Shown here: in pieces, positions 1 to 25,795 of the stretch | How positions within the stretch are numbered: position 1 is the first letter of the stretch | Layout of the letters: each line of letters begins with the position of its first letter | Origin: Cynocephalus volans | Lineage: Eukaryota > Chordata > Mammalia > Dermoptera > Cynocephalidae | Assembly (NCBI RefSeq): GCF_027409185.1 | Contig: NC_084461.1 | Span: 186,966,001 to 187,030,000 of the forward strand | Direction of reading: 5' to 3' | DNA: 64,000 nt | Made by a program: the position numbers and the translations under genes | The notes under the pieces: generated by a model | Told to the model about the DNA's origin: nothing | The model's input: only the letters and a program-made list of their open reading frames with translations | Database searches by the model: none

Positions 1-825
1 TATTTTGATATTGGATATTATTCTCAATATTAAGTAAGTGTACACATGTTAATAGTGAAGAATGTTCCATTAGTGGTTAACTCAATTTTTTTTATTAATC
101 AGATGACAAAATATTTGAATATAGATGAAAAAAATTCATCCATAAATTTGCCATCATAATATGATGTGGTTAATTTATTGTATAGTGTTTTTCCTGTTTT
201 GAAGGATTACTTAATTAGAGCAATGTTTAAGTTTTTTTGTTCTTCCCTTGAAAACTTTATGCAGAATTGGTACAGAGAGCATACTTGTATGTTGAGTATT
301 TTGAAAATCTCAGAAGATGTATACTAAACCAAACAGATGTGTTCAGTAAAACACAGGGGCTGTAAAAGCTGAGTAGGATGCAGTTCGGTGCCCTGTTCTA
401 TGAAGTATACTTCGAATCTTAGATGAAACACAGTGTTGGAAAATCAGCCCTTTGTTTTCACATTAATAGAAGTGGAAATTAATTGAAATAGGTTGAATCT
501 GATGATGAAAGTGAAATGCCCTTGGGAACGCCCTTAGTGTTCATTGATACTGAGGCTAATTCTGCAAAATTCAGAGGTCTGTATTTACATCCTAAGAACA
601 GCAAAGGAAGACAATAGTCAACAATATCTCAATGTAATTTAGGAGTACAGAGTTCTAGGGTTTTCCATGTTTCTTTGAAGATTCTCTTCAGGTGATGTGA
701 ACTTTTACTTGCTTTTTCTTTTGCATGTCTAGTTTCTTAGTCACGCTCTCTTTATGAAAGCCCACCACTCAAATGAATTAACATTTATTAACTTCTAAAT
801 TGCAAATTTCCTAATTACATTTTAG
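1..825. other. VPS33A intron, no distinct element recognised
   Basis: AT-rich sequence ending in a pyrimidine tract and AG acceptor at 824-825, directly before a VPS33A exon. I see no clear exon or repeat in it. Confidence 0.5.
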
Positions 826-3800
826 CTTCTGAAGACTTCTTTGACAAATTAACAGTGGAGCAGGAGTTTATGTCTGGAATAGACACTGATAAGGTATGTG
901 TGCAATAAAGCTGTCCTAACAAAAATTGAAAGTTTATCAAACATAAGATTATAGCCAGAAAAGCAATTGCTTTGATTCTCGTGCCTTTCCTAAATATTTT
1001 AAAGAGCAAATGCAAAGTGTAAAAATACAGATTTTTATCAAGTAATAGATACTTAACGTTACTCTGTGCAAGATACTTTCTGCGCTACATATCAAGAGAA
1101 GACCCAGCCCCTGAAATCAAAGATCTTTAAGGACTGTAACAGATAAATTAAGATATTTGCTTTTTGAGAGAATTTGTCATATAATTCCTTTAAATATTTA
1201 GCTCTGTTTTAAATCATTCAATTTATGAAAATTCCCATCTTCTAAAAAAATTCCTGGTTCAAAAGAGAAGGGGAGAAGCAAAAAAAAAAAATCCTGTTAC
1301 TCTGTGCTAGATACATTGCTGATGTTATTGAGATAGACTAGGTCACACAAGTCCCAAACATTTGGCAGCCTCTCAGGAGGTTGTCCATAAAGACAGATGT
1401 GTCAAGACAGGCATTTGAATTGACCTCCAGTCCAGAGGATTTCATTATATCCTTGCTGGCCATGTGCTTCTGTGACCCAGCTGATTACTGTGTGTTTGCA
1501 TGGTGGCCTGGACATGTGTGTGGAGCAGGGACTTGGGGAGCTCTTTCAGGGAAGGGTTAGGAAATATGAAAAAAATCATGTGCACTTCTCCCACACTTCT
1601 CCTTTATTTGACTTTGAAACATAATAGTGAACGTCAAGTTTTTTAAGTCCCCAGACCAGATATTTAGTTTATATGCTTTGTTTCCAGGTCAACAATTATA
1701 TTGAGGATTGTATTGCCCAAAAGCATCCTTTGATCAAGGTGTTAAGACTAGTTTGCCTCCAGTCCGTGTGCAATAGTGGACTAAAACAAAAAGTTTTGGA
1801 TTATTACAAAAGAGAAATTCTCCAGGTCAGTAAATTTTTAAATTATTAACTTGCCAAGGGACAAAGTATCTTCTAAAAGAAATATTTCACAAAGCTATTT
1901 TACCACTGTCTTTTTTTTTTTTTTTTTAAACACATAGAGGAATTAGTCTTGGTATTTATCATTGTTTATTGAATTTATGTAATAATAACAATAGCTAACA
2001 TTTATCAAGCATTTACTATGTGCCAGGGTCTATTTGAAGAGCTTTATGTGCGTTTGTTTAATCTTCACAACAGCCTGTGAGTTAGATACTGTTATTGTTC
2101 CCATTTTATGGATGAAAAAACTGAGGCACAGACTAGTTATGTAACTTACCCAAGGTCACCCACCTAGTAAGTGGCAGAACCAGTGTTAGAACCCAGGCAA
2201 CTTGAGTCTAGTGCCCATGTTCTTAACTAGATAGTTATATGATAGGGAAAAGAACTTTTTGCTAATTTCTGATAATTTCTCAGCAGGCTGACTTAAATTA
2301 AGCCTGTGTGACATTATAATAATAAGGAAAGGCCAAATATACAAACAACAACAAAACTAATAAGGAAAGGCCCACCATTATTTTAAAAATTCTTCCCTCT
2401 TTGGGGATGTTTCAGACAGTAATTATTTGCTATTATCCATTACAGTTAAGTACGCTATTGTTAAAATTAAGTGCTCGTTAATTTTCTCATTTTTCTCTTT
2501 TTTTAAGTTACAAAAATAATATGCATTCTCATCATATAAGATTCAAATAATGCAGAAGTATACGGAGCAAAATGTGAACATCCCCTGTACCCCACTTCTT
2601 CCTTCCCCAGATGTGACCAGTGTCAGCAGTTGATATGCTTCCTTCCAGATGCCCTTCTTTGCATTTGTATACAAAGAATATTTACATACGTAGGCTTTGG
2701 AGTGAGACTGGCTGGATCCAAATCCCAGCTCTGCTCTTCACTAGCTTTGTGACCTTGAACAAGTTATTTAAACATCTCCCTAAAATGGAGATAATAATAG
2801 TAATACCTACCTCATGGGAGTATAATAAAGAAGACTGAATTAATATATGTAAAGTGCACAGACCAGAACAGTGCTCATAAAAAGTAATATATGTGTTGGC
2901 TATTATTATTTACTATATCTTTTTTTTAACAAAAGTAAAATCCTGCTGTATATAGTATTCTATTATTATCTTTTTTGGCCATAAGAATATTTCTAGTAGA
3001 TTTTTCTTATCTGGATGTATAGATATGCCTAATTATTTTTTACAGCTAATTATATCCCATATACACATATACTGTAATTTAATTGCTGCTCATTTGGTTA
3101 GGTTCTGAGTTTAAAGTAAAAATTTTATTTTATTTATTTATTTATTTATTTTTTGTCCTTTTTCGTGACCAGCACTCAGCCAGTGAGTGCACCGGCCAGT
3201 TCTATATAGGATCCGAACCCGCGGCGGGAGCGTCGCAGCGCTCCCAGCGCCGCACTCTACCAAGTGCACCACGGGCTCGGCCCGTAAAGTAAAAATTTTA
3301 AATCCTTCTTCAAAACAATGAGTGGGATTAATAGTAATGGGTAAGGAATTTTAGGATGAGTTTCATCCCTCCACCCTGTCCCACATGCCCATCAACAGTC
3401 ATTGCTGAGCTTTGGTAACATGCCCTGGAATACAGAACAAATTGGTTTGTTGGGAGTGCTCTTTTTTGAAGATCGTATAAACGCTTTTCCTGATCTGACA
3501 TCAAGGCCAAACGATTTCCCTTGCAGACATACGGCTATGAGCACATATTGACCTTACACAACCTAGAGAAGGCTGGCTTGCTGAGACCACAGACAGGGGG
3601 CAGAAACAATTACCCAACAATTCGGAAAACATTACGCCTCTGGATGGATGATGTTAATGAACAAGTAAGACACTCCTCCATGCCAACTCAGTTTAGTTAC
3701 TGGTGAAATAGTTCATTGTGATAACATATGCTACTTCATCTACACATCTGCCTTGTTTTTAAAAATAATTTTCTAATGTTTTTGAAAAAGTAATGTTTTC

Positions 3801-6141
3801 ATGCATTGTATCCATCAGAATCCCAGCAGGAAACAGAGAATGCTCTCAGATGGGGTAGTTTGAGAACAGTTTAATAAAGATGTGGACAGGGTGGAGACCA
3901 GTAAGAGGCAGTGCATTGGGGAGCCGTTTGCAATGTAGGCCTGAAGGGCAAGGAGAGGGACTTATTTCAGAAACCTGATCTGGAACATGGAGAGAAGAGC
4001 TGCGTGGAGAGGCCATCTGACAAGATGAGTGATAAAAGGGCTCTGGTTAAGGGACACAGCCAGCCTCCACCAGAGTTGCGACAAGAAGCTGAGGCAATAA
4101 AATCCATGACCTCATGCTGCTGCCAACTCTCCAGTTTCCCTCTGGTGCCTTCCGCTGGCCAAACCCTAACAGGGCCTGGGAGTATAGTGCCTCCAGGGCC
4201 GGCTCCTGGTCACACAGCACCGTGGAGAAGCCAGTGGAAATACCTGGCACGCATGTAAGCAAGTCAGCCATGCAAAAGAAAGGCAAAGAGTGAAAAGTAA
4301 GTTTCCTTCCACAGCTAACCCTAGGCTCCCCTCAGAGGCAGCCATTGTAACCAGTTTTTAAATCTATCCTTCCAGAAAGATTCTATGCATATAAAAACAT
4401 TTTTACACAAATGGTGCGTATTCTATAATTCATCTCCAGAGTAGGGTGCACTTTGCTTTATGTTTTTTATTCTAATGTTTCTAAATTTCTTTTTGTCTTT
4501 TTCTGGTTTTTCATAAGGCTTTATTAGGCTGCCTCCTGTAACAAAAGCTGATAAGTAGACAGTCTCCTCTATCAATAGCAAAATTGGATTTTTTTTCCCA
4601 GTGAGAAAATAGATACACTTAATTCTGTTGTATCATGTACATATTAGTTCAGCTCTCTTTGCTCTTCTGAACTTTCTTCCCCCAAGCCATCCCCCACTTA
4701 ACAAAGGATCTTGAAGATCCTTATGTGCCATTCTTTTTAATTGCTACTTACTGGTTTTGAGGATATACCTTATTTTATGATTTAACAGATTCCTATTGAT
4801 AGAAATTCAGATTGTTTGCAGTCTTTTTTTTTAAAGATGACCGGTAAGGGGATCTCAACCCCTGACTTGGTGGTGTCAGCACCACGCTCTCCCAAGTGAA
4901 CCAATCGGCCATCCCTATATAGGGATCTGAACCTGTGGCCTTGGTGTTATCAGCACCACACTCTCCCAAGTGAGCCACAGGCCGGCCCTGTTTGCAGTCT
5001 TTTGATATTGTATAGAGTGTTGCAATTAATATGTTTATACTTTGGTCTATTCTCTGATGGTCTTCAAGCATCTCTGTAGGATAGATGCCTAAAAGTAGAA
5101 TTGCTGGGTTCAAAGGTTATGCACATTGTTACTTAGCTCCAGAATGCCAAGTTGCCCTCTAAGAAGTTTTTTGCTAAACCTAGTAGCAGTTTTTCATCTT
5201 CAGTACCTAGAGCTGCGTTGAATGGCTTTTCAAGGTCTGAGTCCAAAGTGAAGCTCTGGATGCTAAGAACAAAGCCCAGCTGGGGTGTACTGGAGAGGGC
5301 ATGGGGTGGGGGTAGGGGAAGTTCTGTTTCTGCCTTCAAATCCAAATCAAATAATTTTGCATTATCCAAGAGGCCACATTTAGGTGGCTCTTTGTCTTGA
5401 TTATTTAACAGAACCCCACGGACATATCCTATGTGTACAGTGGTTATGCACCGCTTAGTGTACGCCTAGCTCAGCTGCTTTCCCGGCCCGGCTGGCGGAG
5501 CATTGAGGAGGTCCTCCGCATCCTCCCGGGGCCGCACTTTGAAGAACGGCAGCCTCTGCCCACAGGACTGCAAAAGAAACGTAAGCCTTAGTCCAGCAGC
5601 TACAGATCATTATGTACTGTTTTAGTGTGGTTTTCTTGTGTTGTTCAGTTGTTTTGTAAAATACATTGGTAAAGTGCTGAGGAGTCAGAGTCAAATATAC
5701 CTCTTTTGTTAGTTGCTAGTGTATATCGTAAGCACTAGAACCGTGTTATTCCCTCAGGAGTAGCAGCTTTCAACCTCCCTGTTGAGGATCTCAGGAGTTA
5801 GAAAAAACGTTGAGATCAAAATCAGTGTTCAAGTTTCAAACGTACTGTCTGTACCAAGATACATTTGATTTTTTTAATCCTACAGATGATAAAATGTTTT
5901 AAGAGATGGGAAGAGAGGCACCAATAATAGTTTTTAATTCTGAAATGTTTAAATTTTAGGTCAACCAGGAGAAAACCGGGTCACTCTGATATTTTTCCTT
6001 GGGGGTGTAACCTTTGCTGAAATTGCTGCCCTACGATTTCTTTCCCAGTTGGAAGATGGAGGTACAGAATATGTAATTGCCACCACTAAACTAATGAATG
6101 GAACCAGCTGGATAGAGGCTCTAATGGAAAAACCTTGCTAG
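826..6141 (+). CDS. VPS33A: VPS33A, C-terminal five coding exons (5' part outside window)
   Basis: Coding exons are 826-893, 1688-1825, 3527-3664, 5412-5580 and 5960-6141 (stop TAG at 6139). All junctions are GT-AG and the reading phase carries across each one. The joined frame is about 231 residues and matches VPS33A from about residue 366 to its end at 596. VPS33A is the Sec1/Munc18 subunit of the HOPS and CORVET tethering complexes, which guide SNARE assembly during late endosome and lysosome fusion. The exon at 5412 carries the arginine that aligns with human Arg498 (context SVRLAQ), the site altered in mucopolysaccharidosis-plus syndrome; it is normal here. The last exon contains the [10 protein letters not shown] segment near the C terminus. 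The protein ends in Cys where I recall Phe in human. Exons encoding the N-terminal domains lie upstream of the window. Confidence 0.96.
1983..2235 (-). repeat. MIR SINE
   Basis: Nearly full-length MIR in antisense orientation. It shows the low-copy-tRNA-type hallmarks 'tactatgtgccag', 'gatgaaaaaactgaggcac' and 'cccaaggtcac', and lies in a VPS33A intron. Confidence 0.85.
2680..2925 (+). repeat. MIR SINE
   Basis: Sense-orientation MIR: 'tttggagtgagactggctgg', 'tgtgaccttgaacaagttat', 'aatacctacctcatgg' and the 'gaacagtgctcataaa' 3' part. It is in the same intron as the previous copy but inverted relative to it. Confidence 0.85.
3128..3284 (-). repeat. tRNA-Ile-type SINE, CpG-rich monomer, with TSD
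   Basis: Flanked by a perfect 16-bp duplication (taaagtaaaaatttta) at 3112-3127 and 3285-3300. The A-tail appears as T/ATTT on the plus strand at the left. The body holds the tRNA-like B box region and the GC-rich 'gcggcgggagcgtcg' block that marks this subtype. Confidence 0.92.
3836..4280. repeat. Unclassified old interspersed repeat (tentative)
   Basis: About 450 bp of higher GC content between AT-rich intron sequence, starting near 'cagaatcccagcaggaaaca'. It resembles a degenerate mammalian LTR or DNA-transposon relic, but I cannot assign a family. The open frames here show no conserved protein. Confidence 0.3.
4828..4988 (-). repeat. tRNA-Ile-type SINE dimer with TSD
   Basis: Two head-to-tail tRNA-like units. 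The 15-bp duplication tgtttgcagtctttt is at 4813-4827 and 4989-5003. The element sits in an older LINE-like stretch (about 4740-5170) in the VPS33A intron before the penultimate exon. Confidence 0.9.
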
Positions 6142-9100
6142 GGTGTTCAAAGGAGACCTAACAAGTACACTGCAGAATAAACTGCCTCTTTGAAGAAGTT
6201 GCTGAAAGGAAGTGAAACCCCATAGAAGAAACACAGGAATACAGAATTTACTTTGGGATCAGCTTCTTAAATTATACTACTGTTTTCTCCCTTCTGCTGC
6301 TTTTTTGTGTTCCTAATTTCTTGAAGAAAGAAGAATGGAAGAGAATCAACCTGGGTAAAAGAAACACTGGTTTTGAATTTTCTAAGCTGAGGATCTTCAT
6401 TAGAAGCCTCTGGAAGTACATTAAGGATGGTGAGGTTGGATAATCCGTACAGTCGCAGAAATGGGGCCAGTTCTTAAAATAAAAAGCAGAGACTGAGGAG
6501 GTAAAAATGAAAGTAAAAGTGGAATGTCCAACCTCTAATACATAGTGCTGTATTTCTTGAAGGCACATCATGCCTGGGACAGTGTTTGTGTTGGGGCTAG
6601 AGATGATGTTATCACTGAGTTGAGATTTCTTTTTCCTGTGGAGTGTGGCAGACTACATTTAGTGTTGCCAGTCTCTATCTTCTCTGATCACTAAGGCAAG
6701 TTTTGCTTCCTTCTCCTTCTTACAAAGAGATTTGGGGGAGCAAAGTCTATGCTCTATCTGATCAGCTACATCCATGTAGGATCATACTTATCAAGGCCTT
6801 TTTCACTGAAGAACCTAATAATTGGGGAAAATTCTTCCTGAGAATTTTACCATTCAAAGACACTTCTTAGTGCACATGGTGTTAACTCCAAGACATTTCA
6901 GTGATCGATGTCTCCACTGAGGTTTCACTTTTCTTCCCTGTCCATCATGGGCCCAACATCCAGCTGGTCCTGCTGTGAGCAGTGGTCTCTTGTTTTGTCA
7001 GCATCTTCCAACTCCATCTCCATGGTAACTGCCACATGTACCTCTTTAGCAGTCTGCGACCACTCCGTACTAAGCCTCTTAACATCTGTTTTGGATGAAA
7101 ACACCCAGCTCAGTTTCAGTCCCTGGTCTGATGACCTCAGCCTTCTCCAGTATATTTAGTCCTACAGGAGACTGCTAGGCTGTGGTAGAGAGCAGGGATG
7201 TTGGGGGAGAAGTTGGAAATCTGTGAATGTTCCCTGCCTCCCTCCTACGAGCATCTAGAGGAGTTAAGGATGCCAGAAAGGGAACCAAGTTGATGGTTTC
7301 ACTGCCCTTGCCCAAGTCTCCAGCAAAACTAGCTGGTCTGCTTTGCTCGGTCCCATCCCAGGCTTGGTTTCTATTGTTAATTAGTTACCACACATGTTTT
7401 TCCCTTGCCTTTTTCATTAGTGGAAATCTAATGGACACATTGCGTGTTTTGAGTAAAAGAGAAATTTGATATGCTAAAGAGGTTTTTTTTTTTGTTTTTT
7501 TTTTTAATATAAGAATGATGGAACAGGTAATATTTTAAAGATTTGTTTCTCATGGAATTAATTTGGCCTTGACATTCAGTATTTGGAAGTGTCTTAAAGA
7601 AAACCATTCTTGTTTTGGAAATCTTTTAAAATACTTATCCCAGGGAGATTAGTTTATACCTTCTAGGCCCAGCAATTGTCAGCCTCAGCTGCCTTAGAGA
7701 ATGAAATCCATCTTGTCCCTCAATGTTTTTGGCTCATGGGATTCAAGTCTGATCAAGTCTCCTTGGCTGGGCTTTTTGTCTTATGAACAGATACTCAGTT
7801 GTATTCTCATGTATCTACATTCACTGGTGACTCTATACTTGCTTGCTCAGAGCATAGCTAGGTCAGCTCCTAAAAATGGATTCAGCAGAAGACTTAAAAA
7901 CATCAATTGCTTCATTTGTATGCAAATAGAAAGTGGTGGATAATTATATATTGTACGCCTTTGTGTAAGTTCATTTAATACTTGAAGCAGTCTTTGTCTC
8001 AAAGGAGTATGCCCTTACTGAGAAAGGGTATGTGAATGGTACATTTATTATTGGAGAGGGCGGATTGTTTACATCATGTCTGGGCTTTTGTCTAGTTGAG
8101 TAGACAGTTTTGCTACACCCTTAACAAAGAAGTCTACACAGACACTGTTTTGTCTTACTATATACAGTTTTGAATTTTAGCCAGCAGAGAAATAAGTATT
8201 TTAAGTGCAGTTTAATTGTGGACTGAGAGAGTAACGGTTAAAAGAGGGACAATTTAAAACAGGACATTTAATTCTCAAAGAGAACTGGCAGATCTCAATG
8301 TGAGTTCTGTTCCACTCTCACTCTCCCCTCACTGGAAATAGATTATGATTAATCATGACATGCTGGTCTGTGTCTTGTTCTCAATTGCACATTAAAGACT
8401 AGCCTGTCACCAGGAGGAAGTGTTTATATTCAGCAGAGCTGAATTCAAGAAGAAATACTTTTTTTTAAATGTCAAAATGAACTGGATGTCTAAAGCAGAC
8501 AGGAAGAGGGCCGTGATAATGATGGCAAGGTAAAGAAATGAGGTATCGCATAGACTATCTTCTTTAGACTGAATTATGCACGAGTCTGGTGTATTCAGTC
8601 ATGACTTACTGATGACATGCTATAGAAAATAGAGGATGCCTTTTTGTTAGACAGCAATTGAAGAAAAAGGCAGTAATGTAAAATTTCTCAAGAGAATCTT
8701 TCCAAATGGTTTTATGTGAACTTCAAGCGAGACGATGATTCTTAGCTTTAGTTACTTGATTGCTGTAAAATACCCCAAATCGGGTGGTGACTAGAGGCTG
8801 CAAAGGCTAGATAGAACACATAACTGCCTTGAGACATCCATTTGAAAAATGTGAGTTCAAAAGAAACAGAATCTGGCCTATTTCTAATAGTTTGTCTTTT
8901 TCATCTGTTTGGTGTGGGATGATAGTAAATCTCAGCCATAGTTTCTTTCCTGTGAGTAGAGAGGACATAGAAACCCTTCAGATGACCAGTTCTCTGGGGG
9001 AGCAATTACTACTTACTGGCTTCCTGAGCAGCTTGATAATGTTCTGCTCCTGTTTTTAGCCAGGCTGCAGCCGAGGCAATGATTTGATAATAAGAGATCC

Positions 9101-9859
9101 TGATTAAATTAAGAGCCATTTGCTTCTGGATGATGATGTTGATAAAAGGGTTGATGTCCACACTGCCTGCTGTTTCAAAAAAATCTTTCACTAAAAACTA
9201 TTACAAAAAGCAAAATAATCAGAAGCAGCACCAGGTTTGTGCTTTCTTTTCTGTCATTGTCACATCTGGGCAAGTGTCTATTCTTTGCTGAAATCCCGAC
9301 CAGATCCTTTGGTCTCATATTTGGAGAAGTTGAAATTGGAAGTGGGCGCATTGAGAAGGTTCCTGTATAATGAGTCTGCAAACCGCTAAACTCTGTAAAT
9401 TAAAATCGAGCACTCAGGGAGCTCTTGGTCATCTATGCTTGGTTCTCACAAACATGTGCATGCTCGCACTTGCATGATTTTTAAGACAACAGCTTTTGCT
9501 TTAGTTGGGCAGACGTAAGTGACTGTTGTTTGTACAATGGTTCTTCTGGTTCCCAGACTCAGAGTAGATGGGGCTGCTCGCAATGTCAGTTTGCTAGAAA
9601 AGGAACTATTGGCACTATAGACCACATACAATGTTTAGAAATGCAAGACAAGAAGGGGCTTGCAATACCCCCTTGTGTATCGCTTGCTCAGCCCAAGTCA
9701 GGAACTCTGCAAACCACCAAGTCCTGTGGGCTGTAGTGGTGACACAGGCAGAGGGCGGGCAGGGTTGTTGTGCGCAGCAGCCTGAGAGCTCAGGGACCAC
9801 GCGGAGGCTATAATTGGTCTATTGACCACACCTAGTTGTTGAGTGCTGCGCTGCCTGAA
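6142..9859. other. VPS33A 3' UTR and intergenic DNA
   Basis: The first part is VPS33A 3' UTR; how far the transcript runs is unclear. The rest contains no exon, open frame of recognisable family or clear transposon that I can identify. Base composition is moderately AT-rich and it is repeat-poor compared with the remainder of the window. Confidence 0.5.
6176..6181 (+). terminator. AATAAA poly(A) signal just after VPS33A stop
   Basis: Canonical hexamer 34 nt after the VPS33A stop codon. If used, it gives a very short 3' UTR. Later sites cannot be excluded. Confidence 0.55.
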
Positions 9860-9963
9860 CATTTCAGTTCTGCCGAGATCGCTGGAGTGCACGCAAGCCT
9901 ACCTTCGGCCCCAGACCAGAGAACCGTGGAGCTGGAGCGGTGGAGTCGTGGAAACTTTGCCAA
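9830..9963 (+). other. Possible non-coding first exon ending at GTGAGT donor
   Basis: A GC-richer stretch ends at a strong donor (AA|GTGAGTGG, GT at 9964-9965). It lies about 830 bp before an acceptor-like AG at 10785-10786 that precedes the microprotein start codon. This could be the 5' exon of that transcript. It rests on splice-signal quality and position only. Confidence 0.22.
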
Positions 9964-10790
9964 GTGAGTGGAATGGGGAGAGAGGGAAACTAGTGGCTGG
10001 CACTGAGGGGAGTCGCTCAGTAGGGCAGCAATGGAGATAAACTACTGGTTTGTGATTCTTACTGATTCCGTCTGTAGTGGGAGTTAGCAGGGCTGGGACA
10101 GATGCACAAAAGCACCGTGGGGAAGGAGATGAGCCCAGGATCAGATTGATGCCCACCACTTGGCACCCTTGCAGTCCTGCTGGCTAGAAGGCAAGCACGT
10201 CTGACCACAAAGCAAAGATCCTCAGACTCTGCTATTGACAAGCCTGGAGGCCAAGGGAAATGCAGAGGGGCTGCAGTGAGGGTTCCCTCCCCAAATGGGT
10301 CTCCCCCCCCCAGGCAGGGCTGACAGCTGGGGCTGCAGTTGAGTGACAGGAAAGGAAAGCTTTATTCCACCAGCCCATTAGCGTCACTCACAGCATTAAA
10401 AATGCAGGAGGTGGTGAGAGGAAAGGGCTGGGGATGAAGACTACTGCAGCAGCTGGGGCTGGGAAAAGCCAGGCTTCGCCCTCCTCGGAGCTGAAGAACG
10501 AGAGCAACTTTTGGTTTAGAAGGAATTCTCTAGTGTAGAAGAAAAGAGAGCCTCCAGATGGTTGCTACGAGGAAAATCGGCACTTGGGGCTTCTTTATAG
10601 CCTAAGTAAAGTATGCTTACTATTTTGAGGGCCAGGGCCTCGTCTATTCTCGGCTCTATCTACCCTGCCTAGAACAGTGCCAGGCTCAGCAACGCCCGCT
10701 GAGCGTCCGACGGAGGCTGGGCACGGAGGGGAGCCGTCCTCTGCGTGCTTAGGGAGTCAGGGTCTCTCTGGGGCTTCCCCGCGCAGGGCG

Positions 10791-10925
10791 ATGCCGGCCT
10801 CGTCCACCATCCACGTGCTGCAACTGCTACGGGAGCTGCTCGCCTTCGTGCTCCTCAGCTACACGGTGCTCATCGGGGCGCTGCTGCTGGCCGGCTGGAC
10901 CACCTACTTCCTGGTGCTGAAGTGA
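10791..10925 (+). CDS. Candidate 44-residue single-pass membrane microprotein
   Basis: ATG at 10791 and stop TGA at 10923-10925 give 44 residues. The N terminus is short and polar (MPASSTIHVLQLLRE). It is followed by a continuous hydrophobic stretch at about residues 15-38 and a C-terminal lysine, as expected of a single-pass small integral membrane protein. A pyrimidine-rich tract and AG end 4 bases before the ATG (position -3 is G, acceptable initiation context), so the coding exon may begin here. The same frame is open upstream to 10677, but that part would be intron if the acceptor is real. The ORF is 405 bp upstream of the DIABLO ATG on the same strand, inside the CpG island. I do not recognise the family and give no function. 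It could still be a chance GC-rich ORF or an upstream ORF of a DIABLO transcript. Confidence 0.5.
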   Translation: MPASSTIHVLQLLRELLAFVLLSYTVLIGALLLAGWTTYFLVLK

Positions 10926-11329
10926 CAGCGCCGCCGCCCTCTCCTTGCCCCCGCCCTGTTCCGTCTCCGGCGCACGGCCGAACACAGCTGGCCTGGCTAA
11001 CCGGACAACCGTCTGCCTCATCCACAGGCCCCGACCCCAGGCCGGGTCCCCCCCATCCACGTCACGACTCCCCATTCAGCTCCACCTTCTCAGGCCCGGT
11101 CCCGCCCCGGCCCGCGCTGAAGCTCGGGCGGTTGAGCTTCCAAAGCGGCCGTTTCAGCCGTTGCCCTAAGCCCCGCCCGCTCCCTTCACGTCTGTCCAAT
11201 CCCGACGGCTTCCTCGTGTGGGGGCGTGGCCACGGGGCCAGGGCCTTTTGGGTGGGGACCGAGCCCCGCCCCACGTTCACGAGGCTGCGTCACTTCCGGC
11301 GTGTGCGTCCGGCGCTCTCCCGCCGCGGT

Positions 11330-24796
<13,467 letters not shown>

Positions 24797-25469
24797 GGGC
24801 CTGAGCCCACTGCCTATCTGCCCACTCAGTGGAAAAATCAGGGGCGGACCCCATCCTGCCCAGGGTCAGCACCACTCTGCACAGAGAAGAGGCAGCAGTC
24901 CTGCCTTGGTCGATCGGGCCAGAGGCCTTTGTGAGCTGTGAGTGCCTGACCCCTTCCCCTGTGGTCTCAGACATGTACTGGACCTGCCTCTTAACCCTCA
25001 TGCACTGTACCCTGTTTAACATTTCACCCCACTCAGCACTGCTGCTCTCACTCACTGATCTTTTTACCTCACACCCAAAGCATTTCACCAACCTTGCCCA
25101 GAGAGAGGGGTCCCTTTGTGTCATGCCCTTAAGTTCAGTAGCTGTTTAACCTTAGTTTTCCATCTTACTCATATTTTCAAATATGATTATTTTCTCCCTC
25201 CATAAGGATATGAGTTTTGGGGGGAAAGGAGAGCCTGTCCTATTTGTAAGATTTATTTTTAAGTGTTCCTAATGTGTTCTCATATGGGTTCACTGCCCTG
25301 TAAGTATAGCTTAGGCCAAGGAGTCAAAAGTCTATTATTATTGAGATAATGAATACAGAGTGTTTACCTGGTGCTCTCAACAGGACTTATTCTAACACAT
25401 GCCTCTCATTTTCTTCTTTAAGTTTCTCTATTGTATCCAAAGGAGAATAATTTCTTTTGCATTTAAAAT

Positions 25470-25475
25470 AATAAA
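25470..25475 (+). terminator. DIABLO poly(A) signal AATAAA
   Basis: Canonical hexamer about 675 nt after the DIABLO stop, followed by a TG-rich stretch ('tgtatgtgtcttctgg'). It implies a 3' UTR of about 700 nt ending near 25495. Confidence 0.75.
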
Positions 25476-25639
25476 ACATTGTATGTGTCTTCTGGTGCCT
25501 TATGCTGCCTCCCTCCTTCACCCCCCAGACTGGTAGAGCCCCAAGGGGCTCCAAGAATCCCCCCATGGATTTCTGGCAGCATTTGCTATGCATTGGCTCC
25601 TATTCAACACATGCTGGACAAGGTAGCAGGTTTCAATGT

Positions 25640-25645
25640 TTTTAA
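25640..25645 (-). terminator. Possible B3GNT4 poly(A) signal ATTAAA
   Basis: The minus strand reads ATTAAA about 150 nt after the B3GNT4 stop. If used, the B3GNT4 and DIABLO transcripts end within about 150 bp of each other, tail to tail. Confidence 0.35.
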
Positions 25646-25795
25646 TCAGAATTAACATGATGGGAGGGGAGGGGATTACAAAAACGAAGTCAGCATTTCC
25701 TGTAGACCAGCAAGGATCAATTTTCAAGGTTCTCAGTTTCTCATGATAGAAAATCAACACTGTGTCCACTCTAGGGCTGTTGCTCCACCCACCCC

